From: an uncultured Lachnoclostridium sp.
GTDB lineage: Bacteria > Bacillota > Clostridia > Lachnospirales > Lachnospiraceae
Assembly: GCA_902464595.1 (NCBI GenBank)
Contig: CABQJX010000001.1
Coordinates: 15,331 to 79,330, forward strand
DNA: 64,000 bases
Reading direction: 5' to 3'
The position numbers and the translations under genes were made by a program. Below the pieces are notes generated by a model, which was not told the origin of the DNA, made no database searches, and worked only from the letters and a program-made list of their open reading frames with translations. Positions within the stretch are counted from its first letter, which is position 1. Each line of letters opens with the position of its first letter. This document shows positions 36,120 through 45,712 of the stretch, piece after piece.

Positions 36120-37046
36120 GTGAAAACAAGAATTACAGAAATGTTAGGAATTGAATACCCTATTATTCAGGGCGGCATGGCCTGGGTAGCAGAACATCAT
36201 CTGGCAGCAGCTGTATCTGAGGCAGGCGGACTTGGCCTGATCGGAGGAGCCAATGCGCCCGGCGAAGTAGTGAGAGATGAGATCCGCAAGGCCAGAGAGC
36301 TGACAAAAAAGCCCATTGGCGTGAACGTGATGCTTCTCAGCCCTCACGCAGAGGACGTAGCCAGAGTGGTTGTTGAGGAAGGCATAAAGGTAGTGACTAC
36401 CGGAGCCGGAAACCCCGAAAAATACATGGATATGTGGAAGGCTGCCGGGATCAAGGTGATCCCTGTGGTAGCCAGCGTAGCACTGGCACGCCGTATGGAA
36501 AAATACGGGGCAGATGCTGTAGTGGCAGAGGGAATGGAGTCCGGCGGCCATATCGGCGAGCAGACTACCATGACCTTAGTTCCCCAGGTGGCAGATGCAG
36601 TGTCCATCCCTGTGATCGCCGCAGGCGGTGTAGGCGACGGCAGAGGAATGGCTGCTGCTTTCATGCTGGGAGCTGAGGCGGTTCAGATCGGAACACGTTT
36701 CGTTGTTTCCAAGGAATCCATTGTACATGCCAACTACAAGGAGCGCATCATCAAGGCAAAGGATATTGATTCCACCGTTACAGGACGCAGCCACGGTCAT
36801 CCGGTGCGCTGCCTGCGCAACCAGATGACAAGGGAGTACATTAAACTGGAGCAGGAAGGAAAATCCTTTGAGGAGCTGGAGTACCTGACCCTGGGAACCC
36901 TGCGCAATGCTGTAATGGACGGAGATGTGACAAATGGAACCGTTATGGCCGGACAGATCGCAGGAATGATCACCAAGGAGCAGAGCTGTAAGGAGATCGT
37001 TGAGGAGATCGCAGCCCAGGCAGAGAAGCTGTTGGGAAGACAGTAA
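36120..37046 (+). CDS. fabK: Enoyl-ACP reductase II (FMN-dependent)
   Basis: A 308-residue flavoprotein that reduces enoyl-ACP with NAD(P)H. The family segments are IEYPIIQGGMAWVA, GGLGLIGG, VAEGMESGGHIGE with the catalytic His, and IPVIAAGGVGDGRGMAAAFMLGAEAVQIGTRF-type phosphate loop (here within AAGGVGDGRGM). I chose GTG 36120, 7 bp after GGAGG, over ATG 36099, which includes the ribosome site. FabK is triclosan-resistant by family and replaces FabI in many Firmicutes. Confidence 0.93.
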   Translation: MKTRITEMLGIEYPIIQGGMAWVAEHHLAAAVSEAGGLGLIGGANAPGEVVRDEIRKARELTKKPIGVNVMLLSPHAEDVARVVVEEGIKVVTTGAGNPEKYMDMWKAAGIKVIPVVASVALARRMEKYGADAVVAEGMESGGHIGEQTTMTLVPQVADAVSIPVIAAGGVGDGRGMAAAFMLGAEAVQIGTRFVVSKESIVHANYKERIIKAKDIDSTVTGRSHGHPVRCLRNQMTREYIKLEQEGKSFEELEYLTLGTLRNAVMDGDVTNGTVMAGQIAGMITKEQSCKEIVEEIAAQAEKLLGRQ

Positions 37047-37147
37047 GGCAGCATTTGCCAGAAGGACAGGCAGCCAGTCAGACTGGATCTGAGAGGAAAC
37101 GGTCTTGGGTACAGCCAGTAAGTCAGGAAACAGGAGAAGCAGGATAT

Positions 37148-38068
37148 ATGAGCAGGATCGCATTTATTTTCCCAGGCCAGGGGGCTCAGGCAGCCGGTAT
37201 GGGAAAGGATTTTTATGAGCAGAAGGAAACGGCAAAGAAGATTTTTGACAGAGCCACAGAGCTGATGGGATTTTCTATGCCAGAGCTGTGCTTTGAGGAA
37301 AATGACCGCCTGGATATTACAGAGTATACTCAGGCAGCCATGGTAACTGCCAGCATCGCCATGATGCGAGTTTTGGAAGAAAATGGAATCAAACCAGATG
37401 TTGCAGCGGGACTCAGCTTAGGAGAGTACTGTGCCCTGGCGGCAGCGGGAGTGATGAGCGACGAGGATGCCATCAAAACCGTGCGCCAGAGAGGCATTTT
37501 TATGCAGGAGGAGGTTCCGGCAGGGGAAGGGGCGATGGCAGCCGTCCTTGCTTTGGACGCTGCAGCTATTGAGGAAGTGACTGGTTCTATGGAGGGCGTA
37601 TGGATCGCCAACTACAACTGTCCTGGCCAGATCGTGATTTCCGGCCGGAAGGAGGCTGTAGAGGCTGCCTGTGAGCGTTTAAAGGAAGCTGGAGCCAAGA
37701 GAACCGTTATGCTCAATGTAAGCGGCCCCTTCCACTCAGGAATGCTTACAGGAGTTGGTGAGAAGCTGAAAGCGGTATTGGATCAGGTTGAGATCTGCGA
37801 ACCCCAGATCCCTTATGTGGCGAATGTGACGGCCCAGTATGTGAGGAGTGCTTCTGAGGTGAAGGAGCTGTTGACAAAACAGGTTTCCTCCTCTGTGCGG
37901 TGGCAGCAGAGCGTAGAGGCAATGCTGGCAGACGGCGTGGATACGTTTATTGAGATCGGACCGGGAAAAACGCTGGCAGGCTTTATGCGCAAGATCGACC
38001 GGAATGCAAAGACATTCAACGTAGAGAAGTTAGAGGATATTGAGAAGGTAGTGGAGGCTCTGAGATAA
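37148..38068 (+). CDS. fabD: Malonyl-CoA:ACP transacylase
   Basis: A 306-residue acyltransferase that loads malonate on ACP. The start IAFIFPGQGAQAAGMG and nucleophile motif GLSLGEYCALAAAG with Ser90 are diagnostic; the catalytic His lies in SGPFHSGML. ATG 37148 was chosen because upstream in-frame residues lack similarity to FabD. About 100 bp separate it from fabK, with no promoter apparent. Confidence 0.95.
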   Translation: MSRIAFIFPGQGAQAAGMGKDFYEQKETAKKIFDRATELMGFSMPELCFEENDRLDITEYTQAAMVTASIAMMRVLEENGIKPDVAAGLSLGEYCALAAAGVMSDEDAIKTVRQRGIFMQEEVPAGEGAMAAVLALDAAAIEEVTGSMEGVWIANYNCPGQIVISGRKEAVEAACERLKEAGAKRTVMLNVSGPFHSGMLTGVGEKLKAVLDQVEICEPQIPYVANVTAQYVRSASEVKELLTKQVSSSVRWQQSVEAMLADGVDTFIEIGPGKTLAGFMRKIDRNAKTFNVEKLEDIEKVVEALR

Positions 38069-38099
38069 CCAGTCTCAGGGTTCGGAGAGGAGATAGCAT

Positions 38100-38840
38100 A
38101 TGCTGGAAGGAAAGATTGCACTGGTGACAGGAGCCAGCCGGGGGATCGGACGTCAGATCGCCCTTAAATTAGCCGGGCAGGGAGCGTTTGTGATCGTAAA
38201 TTACAATGGTTCCGCTGCAAAGGCAGAGGAAACCGTGAAGGAGATCGAGGTAGCAGGAGGAAAGGCTGAGGCAGTGCAGTGCAATGTTTCCGATTTCGAG
38301 GCCTGCGGCCAGATGCTCACCGATGTTGTGGCCAAGCATGGCCGCCTGGATATTCTGGTAAATAACGCAGGGATCACCAGGGACAACCTGTTGATGAAGA
38401 TGTCTGAGGAAGATTTTGATGCGGTCATCAGCACGAATTTAAAGGGTGTGTTCAACTGTGTGAAGCATATTTCACGCCAGATGTTAAAGCAGAGAGCCGG
38501 AAGGATCATTAATATCTCCTCTGTATCAGGCGTTTTGGGAAATGCAGGCCAGGCGAATTACTGCGCTGCAAAAGCAGGGGTGATCGGACTTACAAAGTCG
38601 GCGGCCAGGGAGTTAGCCAGCCGGGGCATCACGGTCAACGCAGTGGCGCCGGGATTTATCACCACAGAGATGACAGACGTGTTAAGCGACAGCGTAAAGG
38701 CTGCTGCCACAGAGCAGATCCCCATGAAGCATTTTGGCTCCACAGAGGACATTGCCGCAGCAGTGGCGTTTTTAGCTTCCGATGAAGCGGGATATATTAC
38801 AGGACAGGTGCTGAGTGTGGACGGCGGAATGGCCATGTAG
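38100..38840 (+). CDS. fabG: 3-oxoacyl-ACP reductase
   Basis: A 246-residue short-chain dehydrogenase. The NADP loop is [12 protein letters not shown], then NNAG, the catalytic Ser in NISSVSG, and Tyr/Lys in YCAAKAG. The ending [16 protein letters not shown] is the usual FabG C-terminus. It reduces the ketoacyl-ACP produced by FabH and FabF. Confidence 0.96.
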   Translation: MLEGKIALVTGASRGIGRQIALKLAGQGAFVIVNYNGSAAKAEETVKEIEVAGGKAEAVQCNVSDFEACGQMLTDVVAKHGRLDILVNNAGITRDNLLMKMSEEDFDAVISTNLKGVFNCVKHISRQMLKQRAGRIINISSVSGVLGNAGQANYCAAKAGVIGLTKSAARELASRGITVNAVAPGFITTEMTDVLSDSVKAAATEQIPMKHFGSTEDIAAAVAFLASDEAGYITGQVLSVDGGMAM

Positions 38841-38930
38841 CCGGAAGCAGCTGAGGGAAACGGCATTTTCACAGACCGGGCTGCCTGGCAGGAGTCTGGC
38901 GGACCGGTTTTTTAGAACAGGAGAGAATGA

Positions 38931-40172
38931 ATGATGAGAACAAGAGTAGTAGTGACCGGCATGGGAGCTGTCACCCCTATTGGAAATGATGTGGAGAGCT
39001 TCTGGCAGGGATTGAAGGATAAAAAAGTAGGCATCGGCCCTATTTCCTATTTTGACACCACTGATTTCAAGTGCAAGCTGGCAGCCGAGGTAAAGGATTT
39101 TGACCCTAAGGCGTATATGGATCCCAAGGCAGCCCGCCGTATGGAGCGTTTCTCCCAGCTGGCAGTAGCTGCATCCAAGCAGGCGCTGGAGCAGTCCGGC
39201 CTTGATATGTCCAAGGAAGATCCATACCGCGTAGGCGTATGCGTAGGCTCCGGCATCGGATCCCTCCAGGCTATGGAGAAGGACGTTATCAAGATGCATG
39301 AGAAAGGGCCAAGCCGCGTAAATCCGCTGTTAGTGCCTTTGATGATCAGCAATATGGCAGCCGGAAACGTGGCCATCCAGTTTGGCCTCAAGGGAAAATG
39401 CTTTAACGTGGTGACTGCATGTGCAACGGGAACCCATTCTATCGGAGAGGCATTCCGCTCCATACAGTACGGCGAGGCAGATGTCATGGTGGCTGGCGGT
39501 GCTGAGGCCAGCATCACCCCTATCGGGATCGCAGGCTTTACCGCTCTGACTGCACTAAACACAACCGATGATCCCTTGCGGGCATCTATCCCATTTGATG
39601 AGGAACGCAACGGGTTTATTATGGGCGAGGGCGCAGGCGTAGTGGTACTGGAGTCCTTAGAGCATGCCAAGGCAAGAGGGGCAAAGATCTTAGCAGAGCT
39701 TGTGGGATATGGCGCAACCTGCGACGCCTTCCACATCACCTCTCCGGCAGAAGACGGAAGCGGCGCTGCCAAGGCAATGGAGAATGCCATTGCCGATGCA
39801 GGCTTGAAGGCAGAGGATATTGATTATGTGAATGCTCACGGAACCAGCACCCACCACAACGACCTGTTTGAGACAAAGGCCATTAAGCTGGCTCTGGGAG
39901 ACCACGCAAAAGAGGTGAAGATCAATTCCACCAAATCCATGATCGGCCACCTGTTAGGCGCAGCCGGAGGCGTGGAGTTCATTGTCTGCGTCAAGTCCAT
40001 TGAGGATGGGTTTGTCCATGCTACCGCAGGTCTTGAGACACCTGGAGAGGGATGTGACCTGGATTACACCATGGGCGAGGGCGTATCTATGGACGTAAAT
40101 GCAGCTATCACCAATTCCCTGGGATTTGGCGGACACAACGCCAGCCTGGTAGTAAAGAAGTTCAGCGAATAG
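38931..40172 (+). CDS. fabF: 3-oxoacyl-[acyl-carrier-protein] synthase II
   Basis: A 413-residue elongating condensing enzyme. The active-site Cys164 lies in VTACATGTHSIGEA; the two His residues are in VNAHGTSTHHND and SMIGHLLGAAGGVE. ATG 38934 is an equally good start and gives the E. coli-like Cys163. A ribosome site AGGAGAG precedes both. It extends acyl chains with malonyl-ACP. Confidence 0.96.
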   Translation: MMRTRVVVTGMGAVTPIGNDVESFWQGLKDKKVGIGPISYFDTTDFKCKLAAEVKDFDPKAYMDPKAARRMERFSQLAVAASKQALEQSGLDMSKEDPYRVGVCVGSGIGSLQAMEKDVIKMHEKGPSRVNPLLVPLMISNMAAGNVAIQFGLKGKCFNVVTACATGTHSIGEAFRSIQYGEADVMVAGGAEASITPIGIAGFTALTALNTTDDPLRASIPFDEERNGFIMGEGAGVVVLESLEHAKARGAKILAELVGYGATCDAFHITSPAEDGSGAAKAMENAIADAGLKAEDIDYVNAHGTSTHHNDLFETKAIKLALGDHAKEVKINSTKSMIGHLLGAAGGVEFIVCVKSIEDGFVHATAGLETPGEGCDLDYTMGEGVSMDVNAAITNSLGFGGHNASLVVKKFSE

Positions 40173-40186
40173 GAAGGGGATACAAC

Positions 40187-40663
40187 ATGAACGTAGATGA
40201 GATCGTAAAACTGATGAAGGCAGCCTCCGACTGTGGGCTTACAGCGGTGGAGATCAAAGAGGGAGAGTTTAAGCTGTCCTTAAAGAAGGAAAAAGAAATG
40301 CCTCAGATCGTGGCTGTGGGAGGCCCGGTATCGGAAGGCAGCGTTTCCCCGGCGGCTGTGCAGGCTGTCAGCGCTCAGGCTGTGATCCCTCAGGCAGCAG
40401 CTGTCTCAGGCGGGGCTGACATCGGATCTGACAATGTGATCACCTCTCCATTGGTGGGAACCTTCTATAATGCTTCCGCTCCGGGGGCAGAGCCCTTTGT
40501 AAAGGAAGGGGATACGGTGAAGAAGGGGCAGGTATTAGGCATCATTGAGGCCATGAAGCTGATGAACGAGATCGAGAGCGAGTTTGACGGCGTAGTGGAG
40601 GCTGTGTTAGTCAGCAACGAGGAAGTGGTGGAGTACGGACAGCCCTTATTCCGGATCAAATAG
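40187..40663 (+). CDS. accB: Acetyl-CoA carboxylase biotin carboxyl carrier protein
   Basis: A 158-residue carrier. The biotinylated Lys lies in [13 protein letters not shown] near residue 125; a flexible Ala/Val/Ser/Gln-rich linker occupies about residues 45-80. The N-terminal helix [19 protein letters not shown] is typical of AccB. It shuttles carboxyl groups between AccC and the AccDA fusion encoded downstream. Confidence 0.95.
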   Translation: MNVDEIVKLMKAASDCGLTAVEIKEGEFKLSLKKEKEMPQIVAVGGPVSEGSVSPAAVQAVSAQAVIPQAAAVSGGADIGSDNVITSPLVGTFYNASAPGAEPFVKEGDTVKKGQVLGIIEAMKLMNEIESEFDGVVEAVLVSNEEVVEYGQPLFRIK

Positions 40664-40707
40664 GATATATCAGGGCTCTGTTCCCTGAAAAAGAAGGAGA
40701 AACCGAT

Positions 40708-41133
40708 ATGTTAATGGGAGTAAAAGAAATACAGGAGATCATTCCCCACAGACATCCATTCCTGTTAGTGGACTGCATCGAGGAGCTGGAGCCGGGAGTG
40801 CGGGCAGTGGGTTATAAGTGCGTGACCTTTGACGAGTCCTTTTTCAAGGGACACTTCCCTCAGGAGCCAGTGATGCCGGGGGTTCTTTTGGTAGAGGCCC
40901 TTGCCCAGACCGGAGCAGTAGCTATTTTATCCCAGGAGGGATTTAAGGGAAAAGTCGCTTATTTTGGCGGTATTGACAAGGCAAAATTTAAGCGCAAGGT
41001 AGTTCCGGGCGATAAGGTAAAGCTGGAGTGCGAGATCATCAAGCAGAAGGGGCCAGTAGGCGTTGGAAAAGCAACGGCTACCGTTGATGGAAAGCTGGCA
41101 GTCAGCGCGGAGCTGACCTTCATGGTGGGATAG
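40708..41133 (+). CDS. fabZ: 3-hydroxyacyl-ACP dehydratase
   Basis: A 141-residue hot-dog-fold enzyme. The active-site His is in [12 protein letters not shown] and the Glu in [11 protein letters not shown]. The start [16 protein letters not shown] is a FabZ signature. Placed between accB and accC, as in many Clostridia. No FabA, FabM or FabN is seen in the window, so the source of unsaturated chains is open. Confidence 0.96.
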   Translation: MLMGVKEIQEIIPHRHPFLLVDCIEELEPGVRAVGYKCVTFDESFFKGHFPQEPVMPGVLLVEALAQTGAVAILSQEGFKGKVAYFGGIDKAKFKRKVVPGDKVKLECEIIKQKGPVGVGKATATVDGKLAVSAELTFMVG

Positions 41134-41187
41134 GCAGACTGCTTTCGCAAGATAGGCGGAAGGGTTAGAGACAGAGGGAGAGTATTC

Positions 41188-42540
41188 ATGTTTAACAAGA
41201 TTTTGATTGCCAACCGGGGCGAGATCGCTGTCCGGGTGATCCGTGCCTGCCGGGAAATGGGGATCCAGACCGTAGCAGTCTATTCCGAGGCAGATCGGGA
41301 CTGCCTTCACACCATGCTGGCGGACGAGGCCATCTGTATTGGGCCTGCTCCTTCCAGCGAGAGCTACTTAAATATTGAGCGGATCCTGGCCGCCACGGTG
41401 GCTATGAAGGCGGACGCCATTCATCCCGGATTTGGATTCTTGTCTGAGAATGCCAGATTCGCTAAGCTGTGCGCTGAGTGCAACATTGCTTTTATCGGCC
41501 CCAGCGCGGATATTATCAATAAGATGGGAAATAAGTCGGAAGCCCGCAAGACTATGATGGAGGCAGGGATTCCCGTTGTGCCGGGAAGCAAGGAGCCGGT
41601 ATATACAGCGGAGGCCGGACTTGCCATGGCAAAGGGAATTGGCTTTCCTGTCATGATCAAGGCTTCCTCCGGCGGAGGCGGAAAGGGAATGAGAATTTCC
41701 AGAAGCCAGGAGGATTTTACCGAGCTGTTCCAGGCGGCCCAGCTGGAGTCGGTCAAGGGCTTTTCTGACGACACCATGTACATCGAGAAGTATATTGAGA
41801 AGCCAAGGCATGTGGAGTTCCAGATCATGGCTGATAAGTTCGGCAATGTGATCCATCTGGGAGAGAGGGACTGTTCCATTCAGCGCCGTCACCAGAAGGT
41901 TTTAGAGGAAGCGCCCTGCAGCGTCATTTCCCCGGAATTAAGAAAAGCTATGGGCGATACAGCGGTGAAGGCAGCCAAGGCAGTAGGATATGAGAATGCC
42001 GGAACCATTGAATTTTTGTTGGACAAAGACAAGAATTTCTATTTTATGGAAATGAATACCAGGATCCAGGTAGAGCATCCTGTAACGGAGATGGTTACCG
42101 GTCTGGATCTGATCAAAGAGCAGATCCGGGTAGCGGCAGGGGAGCCTTTAAGCGTAAGCCAGGAGGACGTGCGCATCGCGGGCCATGCCATCGAGTGCCG
42201 TATCAACGCGGAGAACCCGGAGAAGCATTTTATGCCCTGCCCGGGACGGATTACCAACGTCCATATACCGGGAGGGAACGGCGTCCGGGTGGATACCCAT
42301 ATCTACAATGACTATAAAGTGCCAGCCAACTATGATTCCATGCTGATGAAGCTGATCGTTTACGATCAGGACAGGGAGTCTGCCATCGCAAAGATGCGCA
42401 GTGCCCTGGGAGAGGTCATCATCGAGGGAATTGAGACAAATATTAACTTCCAGTATGAGATCCTGGAAAATGAAGCATTTCAGCGGGGAGACACGGATAC
42501 CGGCTTTATTGAAAAGCATTTTCCGGCTTATGTGCGTTAG
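41188..42540 (+). CDS. accC: Acetyl-CoA carboxylase, biotin carboxylase subunit
   Basis: A 450-residue ATP-grasp enzyme that carboxylates the biotin of AccB. It begins MFNKILIANRGEIAVRVIRA, has the Gly-rich loop KASSGGGGKGMR, the RDCSIQRRHQKVLEEAP segment and the catalytic region MEMNTRIQVEHPVTEMVTG. Length is standard. Confidence 0.97.
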   Translation: MFNKILIANRGEIAVRVIRACREMGIQTVAVYSEADRDCLHTMLADEAICIGPAPSSESYLNIERILAATVAMKADAIHPGFGFLSENARFAKLCAECNIAFIGPSADIINKMGNKSEARKTMMEAGIPVVPGSKEPVYTAEAGLAMAKGIGFPVMIKASSGGGGKGMRISRSQEDFTELFQAAQLESVKGFSDDTMYIEKYIEKPRHVEFQIMADKFGNVIHLGERDCSIQRRHQKVLEEAPCSVISPELRKAMGDTAVKAAKAVGYENAGTIEFLLDKDKNFYFMEMNTRIQVEHPVTEMVTGLDLIKEQIRVAAGEPLSVSQEDVRIAGHAIECRINAENPEKHFMPCPGRITNVHIPGGNGVRVDTHIYNDYKVPANYDSMLMKLIVYDQDRESAIAKMRSALGEVIIEGIETNINFQYEILENEAFQRGDTDTGFIEKHFPAYVR

Positions 42541-42618
42541 CCTGGTTTTATTTAAAACGGGATTTCCGGCTTAAAGCCGCCGCACCGTCAGATAAGCCTC
42601 GCGAAGAAGGGAGCTGCT

Positions 42619-44337
42619 ATGCTGCGGAACATGTTCAAAAAGACATATACGAAACTTGATACGAAATACAAACCTGACACAGCCCAGGAGCCGGAGATTC
42701 CCCAGGGACTGTGGCGCAAGTGCAATAAGTGCGGGCAGCCCATCTATGTGGAGGACGTAAAGAATAATTATTATGTCTGCCCGAAGTGCGGCGGATATTT
42801 CCGTGTCCATGCCTATCGGCGGATTGAGATGCTGGTGGACGAGGGAACCTTTGAGGAGTGGAATAAGGAAATGCCCTTCTCCAATCCTCTGGATTTCCCC
42901 GGCTACGAGAAAAAGGTTCTGGCAACTAGGGAAAAGAGCCATCTCAATGAGGCCATTGTCACCGGAAAGGGAAAGATTGACGGAAATCCTGTGGTAATCG
43001 GCGTCTGCGATGCACGGTTTATCATGAGCAGCATGGGTTATGTAGTCGGCGAAAAGATCACAGAGGCGGTAGAGCGGGCAACCAGGGAAAAGCTTCCGGT
43101 GGTGTTGTTTGCCTGTTCCGGAGGAGCCAGGATGCAGGAGGGCATCGTATCCCTTATGCAGATGGCAAAGACCTCAGCGGCTTTAAAGCGCCATCACGAG
43201 GCAGGCCAGCTGTTCATCAGCGTGTTCACGGATCCCACAACCGGAGGCGTTACAGCCAGCTTCGCTATGTTAGGCGATGTGATCTTAGCGGAGCCTCACG
43301 CCCTGATCGGATTTGCCGGGCCGAGAGTGATTGAACAGACCATCGGACAGAAGCTTCCTGAGGGCTTTCAGAGAGCAGAATTTCTTCTGGAACACGGTTT
43401 TGTGGATAAGATCGTGGAGCGGAAGGATCAGAAGCGGGTGATCGGACAGATCCTGTACATGCACCGGAGCCACAAAATGAATGTGGAGATGAAAGCTCCC
43501 GTGGATGAAACGTCTTCCTTTGTGGATAAAGAGGCAGAAAATAAGGAAGACGGTGGAAAGACTGCCTGGGATACGGTTCTCTTATCCAGAAGATCGGATC
43601 GTCCCGTTGCTTCCGACTATATTAACGCCCTGTTTGATGAATTTATCGAGTTCCATGGAGACCGGTATTTCAAGGACGATGGGGCTATTATCGGAGGGAT
43701 TGCCTTGTTCCACGGTATGCCGGTAACGGTGATCGGACAGCAGAAGGGCAAGAATACGAAGGACAATATTAAACGCAACTTCGGAATGCCTTCCCCGGAG
43801 GGCTACCGCAAGGCCCTGCGGCTGATGAAGCAGGCTGAGGCCTTTGGGCGTCCCATTGTGTGCTTTGTGGATACGCCGGGAGCCTTCTGCGGCCTGGAGG
43901 CCGAGGAGAGGGGACAGGGGGAAGCCATTGCAAAGAATCTCTTTGAGATGTCCGGCCTCCGTGTTCCGGTACTTTCCGTTGTCATCGGAGAGGGCGGCAG
44001 CGGAGGAGCGTTAGCTATGGCTGTGGCAGACGAGGTGTGGATGCTGGAAAACGCCATTTACTCTATTTTGTCCCCGGAAGGATTTGCTTCGATCCTTTAT
44101 AAGGACAGTAAAAAAGCGCCGGAGGCAGCCAAGGTCATGAAGGTGACAGCCAAGGATCTTTTGAAGCTGGGCCTGATCGAACGTATTGTGCCGGAGGCAG
44201 AGCCTGCCTGCACAGATAATCTCTACCGTCTCGCTGAATATATGGATAGCGCTATGGCAGAGTTCTTCCATACCTACACCGCTATGGAAGGTGAGGAGTT
44301 AAGAGAGCACAGGTATCAGAGATTTAGGAGAATGTAA
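42619..44337 (+). CDS. accDA: Acetyl-CoA carboxylase carboxyltransferase, AccD-AccA fusion
   Basis: A 572-residue fusion. Residues about 1-285 are AccD (beta) with a four-Cys zinc finger (CNKCGQ and CPKCGG, about 34-60) and the crotonase-fold segments SGGARMQEG and [18 protein letters not shown]. After a short charged linker (about 288-310), residues to the end are AccA (alpha) with [39 protein letters not shown] and [10 protein letters not shown]. The N-terminal AccA helix region is shortened compared with free AccA. Both parts form the carboxyltransferase that makes malonyl-CoA. The frame is open throughout, so it is a true fusion. Confidence 0.93.
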   Translation: MLRNMFKKTYTKLDTKYKPDTAQEPEIPQGLWRKCNKCGQPIYVEDVKNNYYVCPKCGGYFRVHAYRRIEMLVDEGTFEEWNKEMPFSNPLDFPGYEKKVLATREKSHLNEAIVTGKGKIDGNPVVIGVCDARFIMSSMGYVVGEKITEAVERATREKLPVVLFACSGGARMQEGIVSLMQMAKTSAALKRHHEAGQLFISVFTDPTTGGVTASFAMLGDVILAEPHALIGFAGPRVIEQTIGQKLPEGFQRAEFLLEHGFVDKIVERKDQKRVIGQILYMHRSHKMNVEMKAPVDETSSFVDKEAENKEDGGKTAWDTVLLSRRSDRPVASDYINALFDEFIEFHGDRYFKDDGAIIGGIALFHGMPVTVIGQQKGKNTKDNIKRNFGMPSPEGYRKALRLMKQAEAFGRPIVCFVDTPGAFCGLEAEERGQGEAIAKNLFEMSGLRVPVLSVVIGEGGSGGALAMAVADEVWMLENAIYSILSPEGFASILYKDSKKAPEAAKVMKVTAKDLLKLGLIERIVPEAEPACTDNLYRLAEYMDSAMAEFFHTYTAMEGEELREHRYQRFRRM

Positions 44338-45470
44338 TGAGTGAATTAAAACCATTGGTAATCGGGGATTTAGTTGTTGAAAAGCCTGTTATCCAGGGAG
44401 GAATGGGCGTGGGAGTCAGCCTTCACCGTCTGGCAGGCGCAGTGGCCAGGGAGGGGGGAGTGGGTATTATTTCTACTGCCCAGATCGGCTTTCAGGAGCC
44501 GGACTTCACCACCAATTTTGTGGAGGCCAATCTGCGGGCGATCCGCCGGGAGATGAAGCTTGCCAGGGAGATCGCTCCCAAGGGAGCCATTGGATTCAAC
44601 ATCATGGTAGCTACCAAGCACTATGACCTGTGGGTAAAGGAAGCGGTGAAATCAGGGGCTGACATAATCATTTCCGGCGCCGGACTTCCCGTATCCCTGC
44701 CAGAGTATGCCAACGAGGCGTATGAGGAGATGGAGGAGAAGCCGGCAAGAAGGACGAAGCTGGCCCCCATCGTTTCCACGGCAAAATCAGCGAAGGTGAT
44801 CTGCAAGATGTGGGACAGAAAGTACCATATCGCCCCGGATCTGGTGGTAGTGGAGGGACCTCTGGCAGGAGGTCATCTGGGATTTTCCACAGAGCAGCTG
44901 AATGAATATGGAGCGGATACAGCAGATACCATTTCCTCTTACCGCAGGGAAGCATACGACCAGGAGATCCGGGCCGTGCTTGAGGTAGTGAAGGAATATG
45001 GGGATAAATATGGAAGACATATTCCGGTTGTGTCAGCAGGAGGGATCTATACCCATGAGGATGTGATGCACCAGATCGGTCTGGGGGCGGACGGCGTTCA
45101 GGTGGCTACCCGTTTTGTCACAACCGAGGAGTGCGACGCGGCCCAGGCATATAAGGAGACCTACATCAACGCAAAGGCTGAGGACATTGTGATCACCCAG
45201 AGCCCTGTGGGTATGCCGGGACGGGCGATCCTGAATCCGTTTTTGAAGCAGATCAAGGCAGGGGACCGGCCTGCGATCCGATCCTGTTTCCAGTGTTTGG
45301 AGCATTGCGATATACGGACCATTCCCTACTGTATCACCATGGCTTTGGTAAATGCGGCCAGAGGCGATGTGGATCACGGCCTTCTGTTCTGCGGCAGCAA
45401 CGCATGCCGGGCAGAAAAAATCGATACGGTAAAAGATGCGATGAGAGAGCTGACAGGAGACATGGACTGA
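44337..45470 (+). CDS. NAD(P)H-dependent flavin oxidoreductase (nitronate monooxygenase/FabK superfamily)
   Basis: A 377-residue FMN-binding TIM barrel. It has VIQGGMGVGVSLHRLAGAVA at the start, the GPLAGGHLG region equivalent to the FabK His loop, and PVVSAGGIYTHEDV with the phosphate-binding loop GADGVQVATRF. Unlike FabK it has a Cys-rich C-terminal part (CFQCLEHC and CGSNAC). It overlaps accDA by one base and ends the operon before a terminator. It could be a second enoyl reductase, a nitronate monooxygenase or an unsaturation-related enzyme; the sequence does not decide. Confidence 0.8.
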   Translation: MSELKPLVIGDLVVEKPVIQGGMGVGVSLHRLAGAVAREGGVGIISTAQIGFQEPDFTTNFVEANLRAIRREMKLAREIAPKGAIGFNIMVATKHYDLWVKEAVKSGADIIISGAGLPVSLPEYANEAYEEMEEKPARRTKLAPIVSTAKSAKVICKMWDRKYHIAPDLVVVEGPLAGGHLGFSTEQLNEYGADTADTISSYRREAYDQEIRAVLEVVKEYGDKYGRHIPVVSAGGIYTHEDVMHQIGLGADGVQVATRFVTTEECDAAQAYKETYINAKAEDIVITQSPVGMPGRAILNPFLKQIKAGDRPAIRSCFQCLEHCDIRTIPYCITMALVNAARGDVDHGLLFCGSNACRAEKIDTVKDAMRELTGDMD

Positions 45471-45498
45471 TCTGTAAAACGGTATAATGAATTGCAGG

Positions 45499-45526
45499 GA
45501 GCTGGCCAAAAGGCCGGCTCTTTTTT
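45499..45526 (+). terminator. Terminator of the fatty-acid operon
   Basis: GAGCTGGCC (45499-45507) and GGCCGGCTC (45512-45520) form a 9-bp stem with a 4-base loop, including one G-T pair, followed by TTTTTT. Confidence 0.9.
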
Positions 45527-45538
45527 CTTAAAACATCT

Positions 45539-45639
45539 TTTTCCACATAGAATCACAAGATTCCACACTCTATCCCCATAAAATAAACAGACTTATCCAC
45601 AAGTTATCCACATTATCCACCAAATGATAATTATCCATT
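45539..45639 (+). promoter_or_regulatory. Cluster of DnaA boxes
   Basis: Two perfect DnaA boxes TTATCCACA (45593-45601 and 45604-45612) are 11 bp apart, followed 9 bp on by TTATCCACC (45613-45621) and then TTATCCATT (45631-45639). A weaker TTTTCCACA lies at 45539-45547. All point the same way. No dnaA or dnaN gene is near, so this is likelier a regulatory DnaA cluster than an origin. The rest of 45527-45712 holds no gene. Confidence 0.65.
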
Positions 45640-45712
45640 GACCATGAGGATAGAAAGCCTTAGAATAAAGATATTGATTTTCAGTGACAAAAAAAGACCA
45701 GGGGACGGAAAA

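Noticed and set aside
45539..45639. Chromosomal replication origin
   Set aside because: DnaA boxes are present, but no dnaA, dnaN or clear AT-rich unwinding element is next to them.
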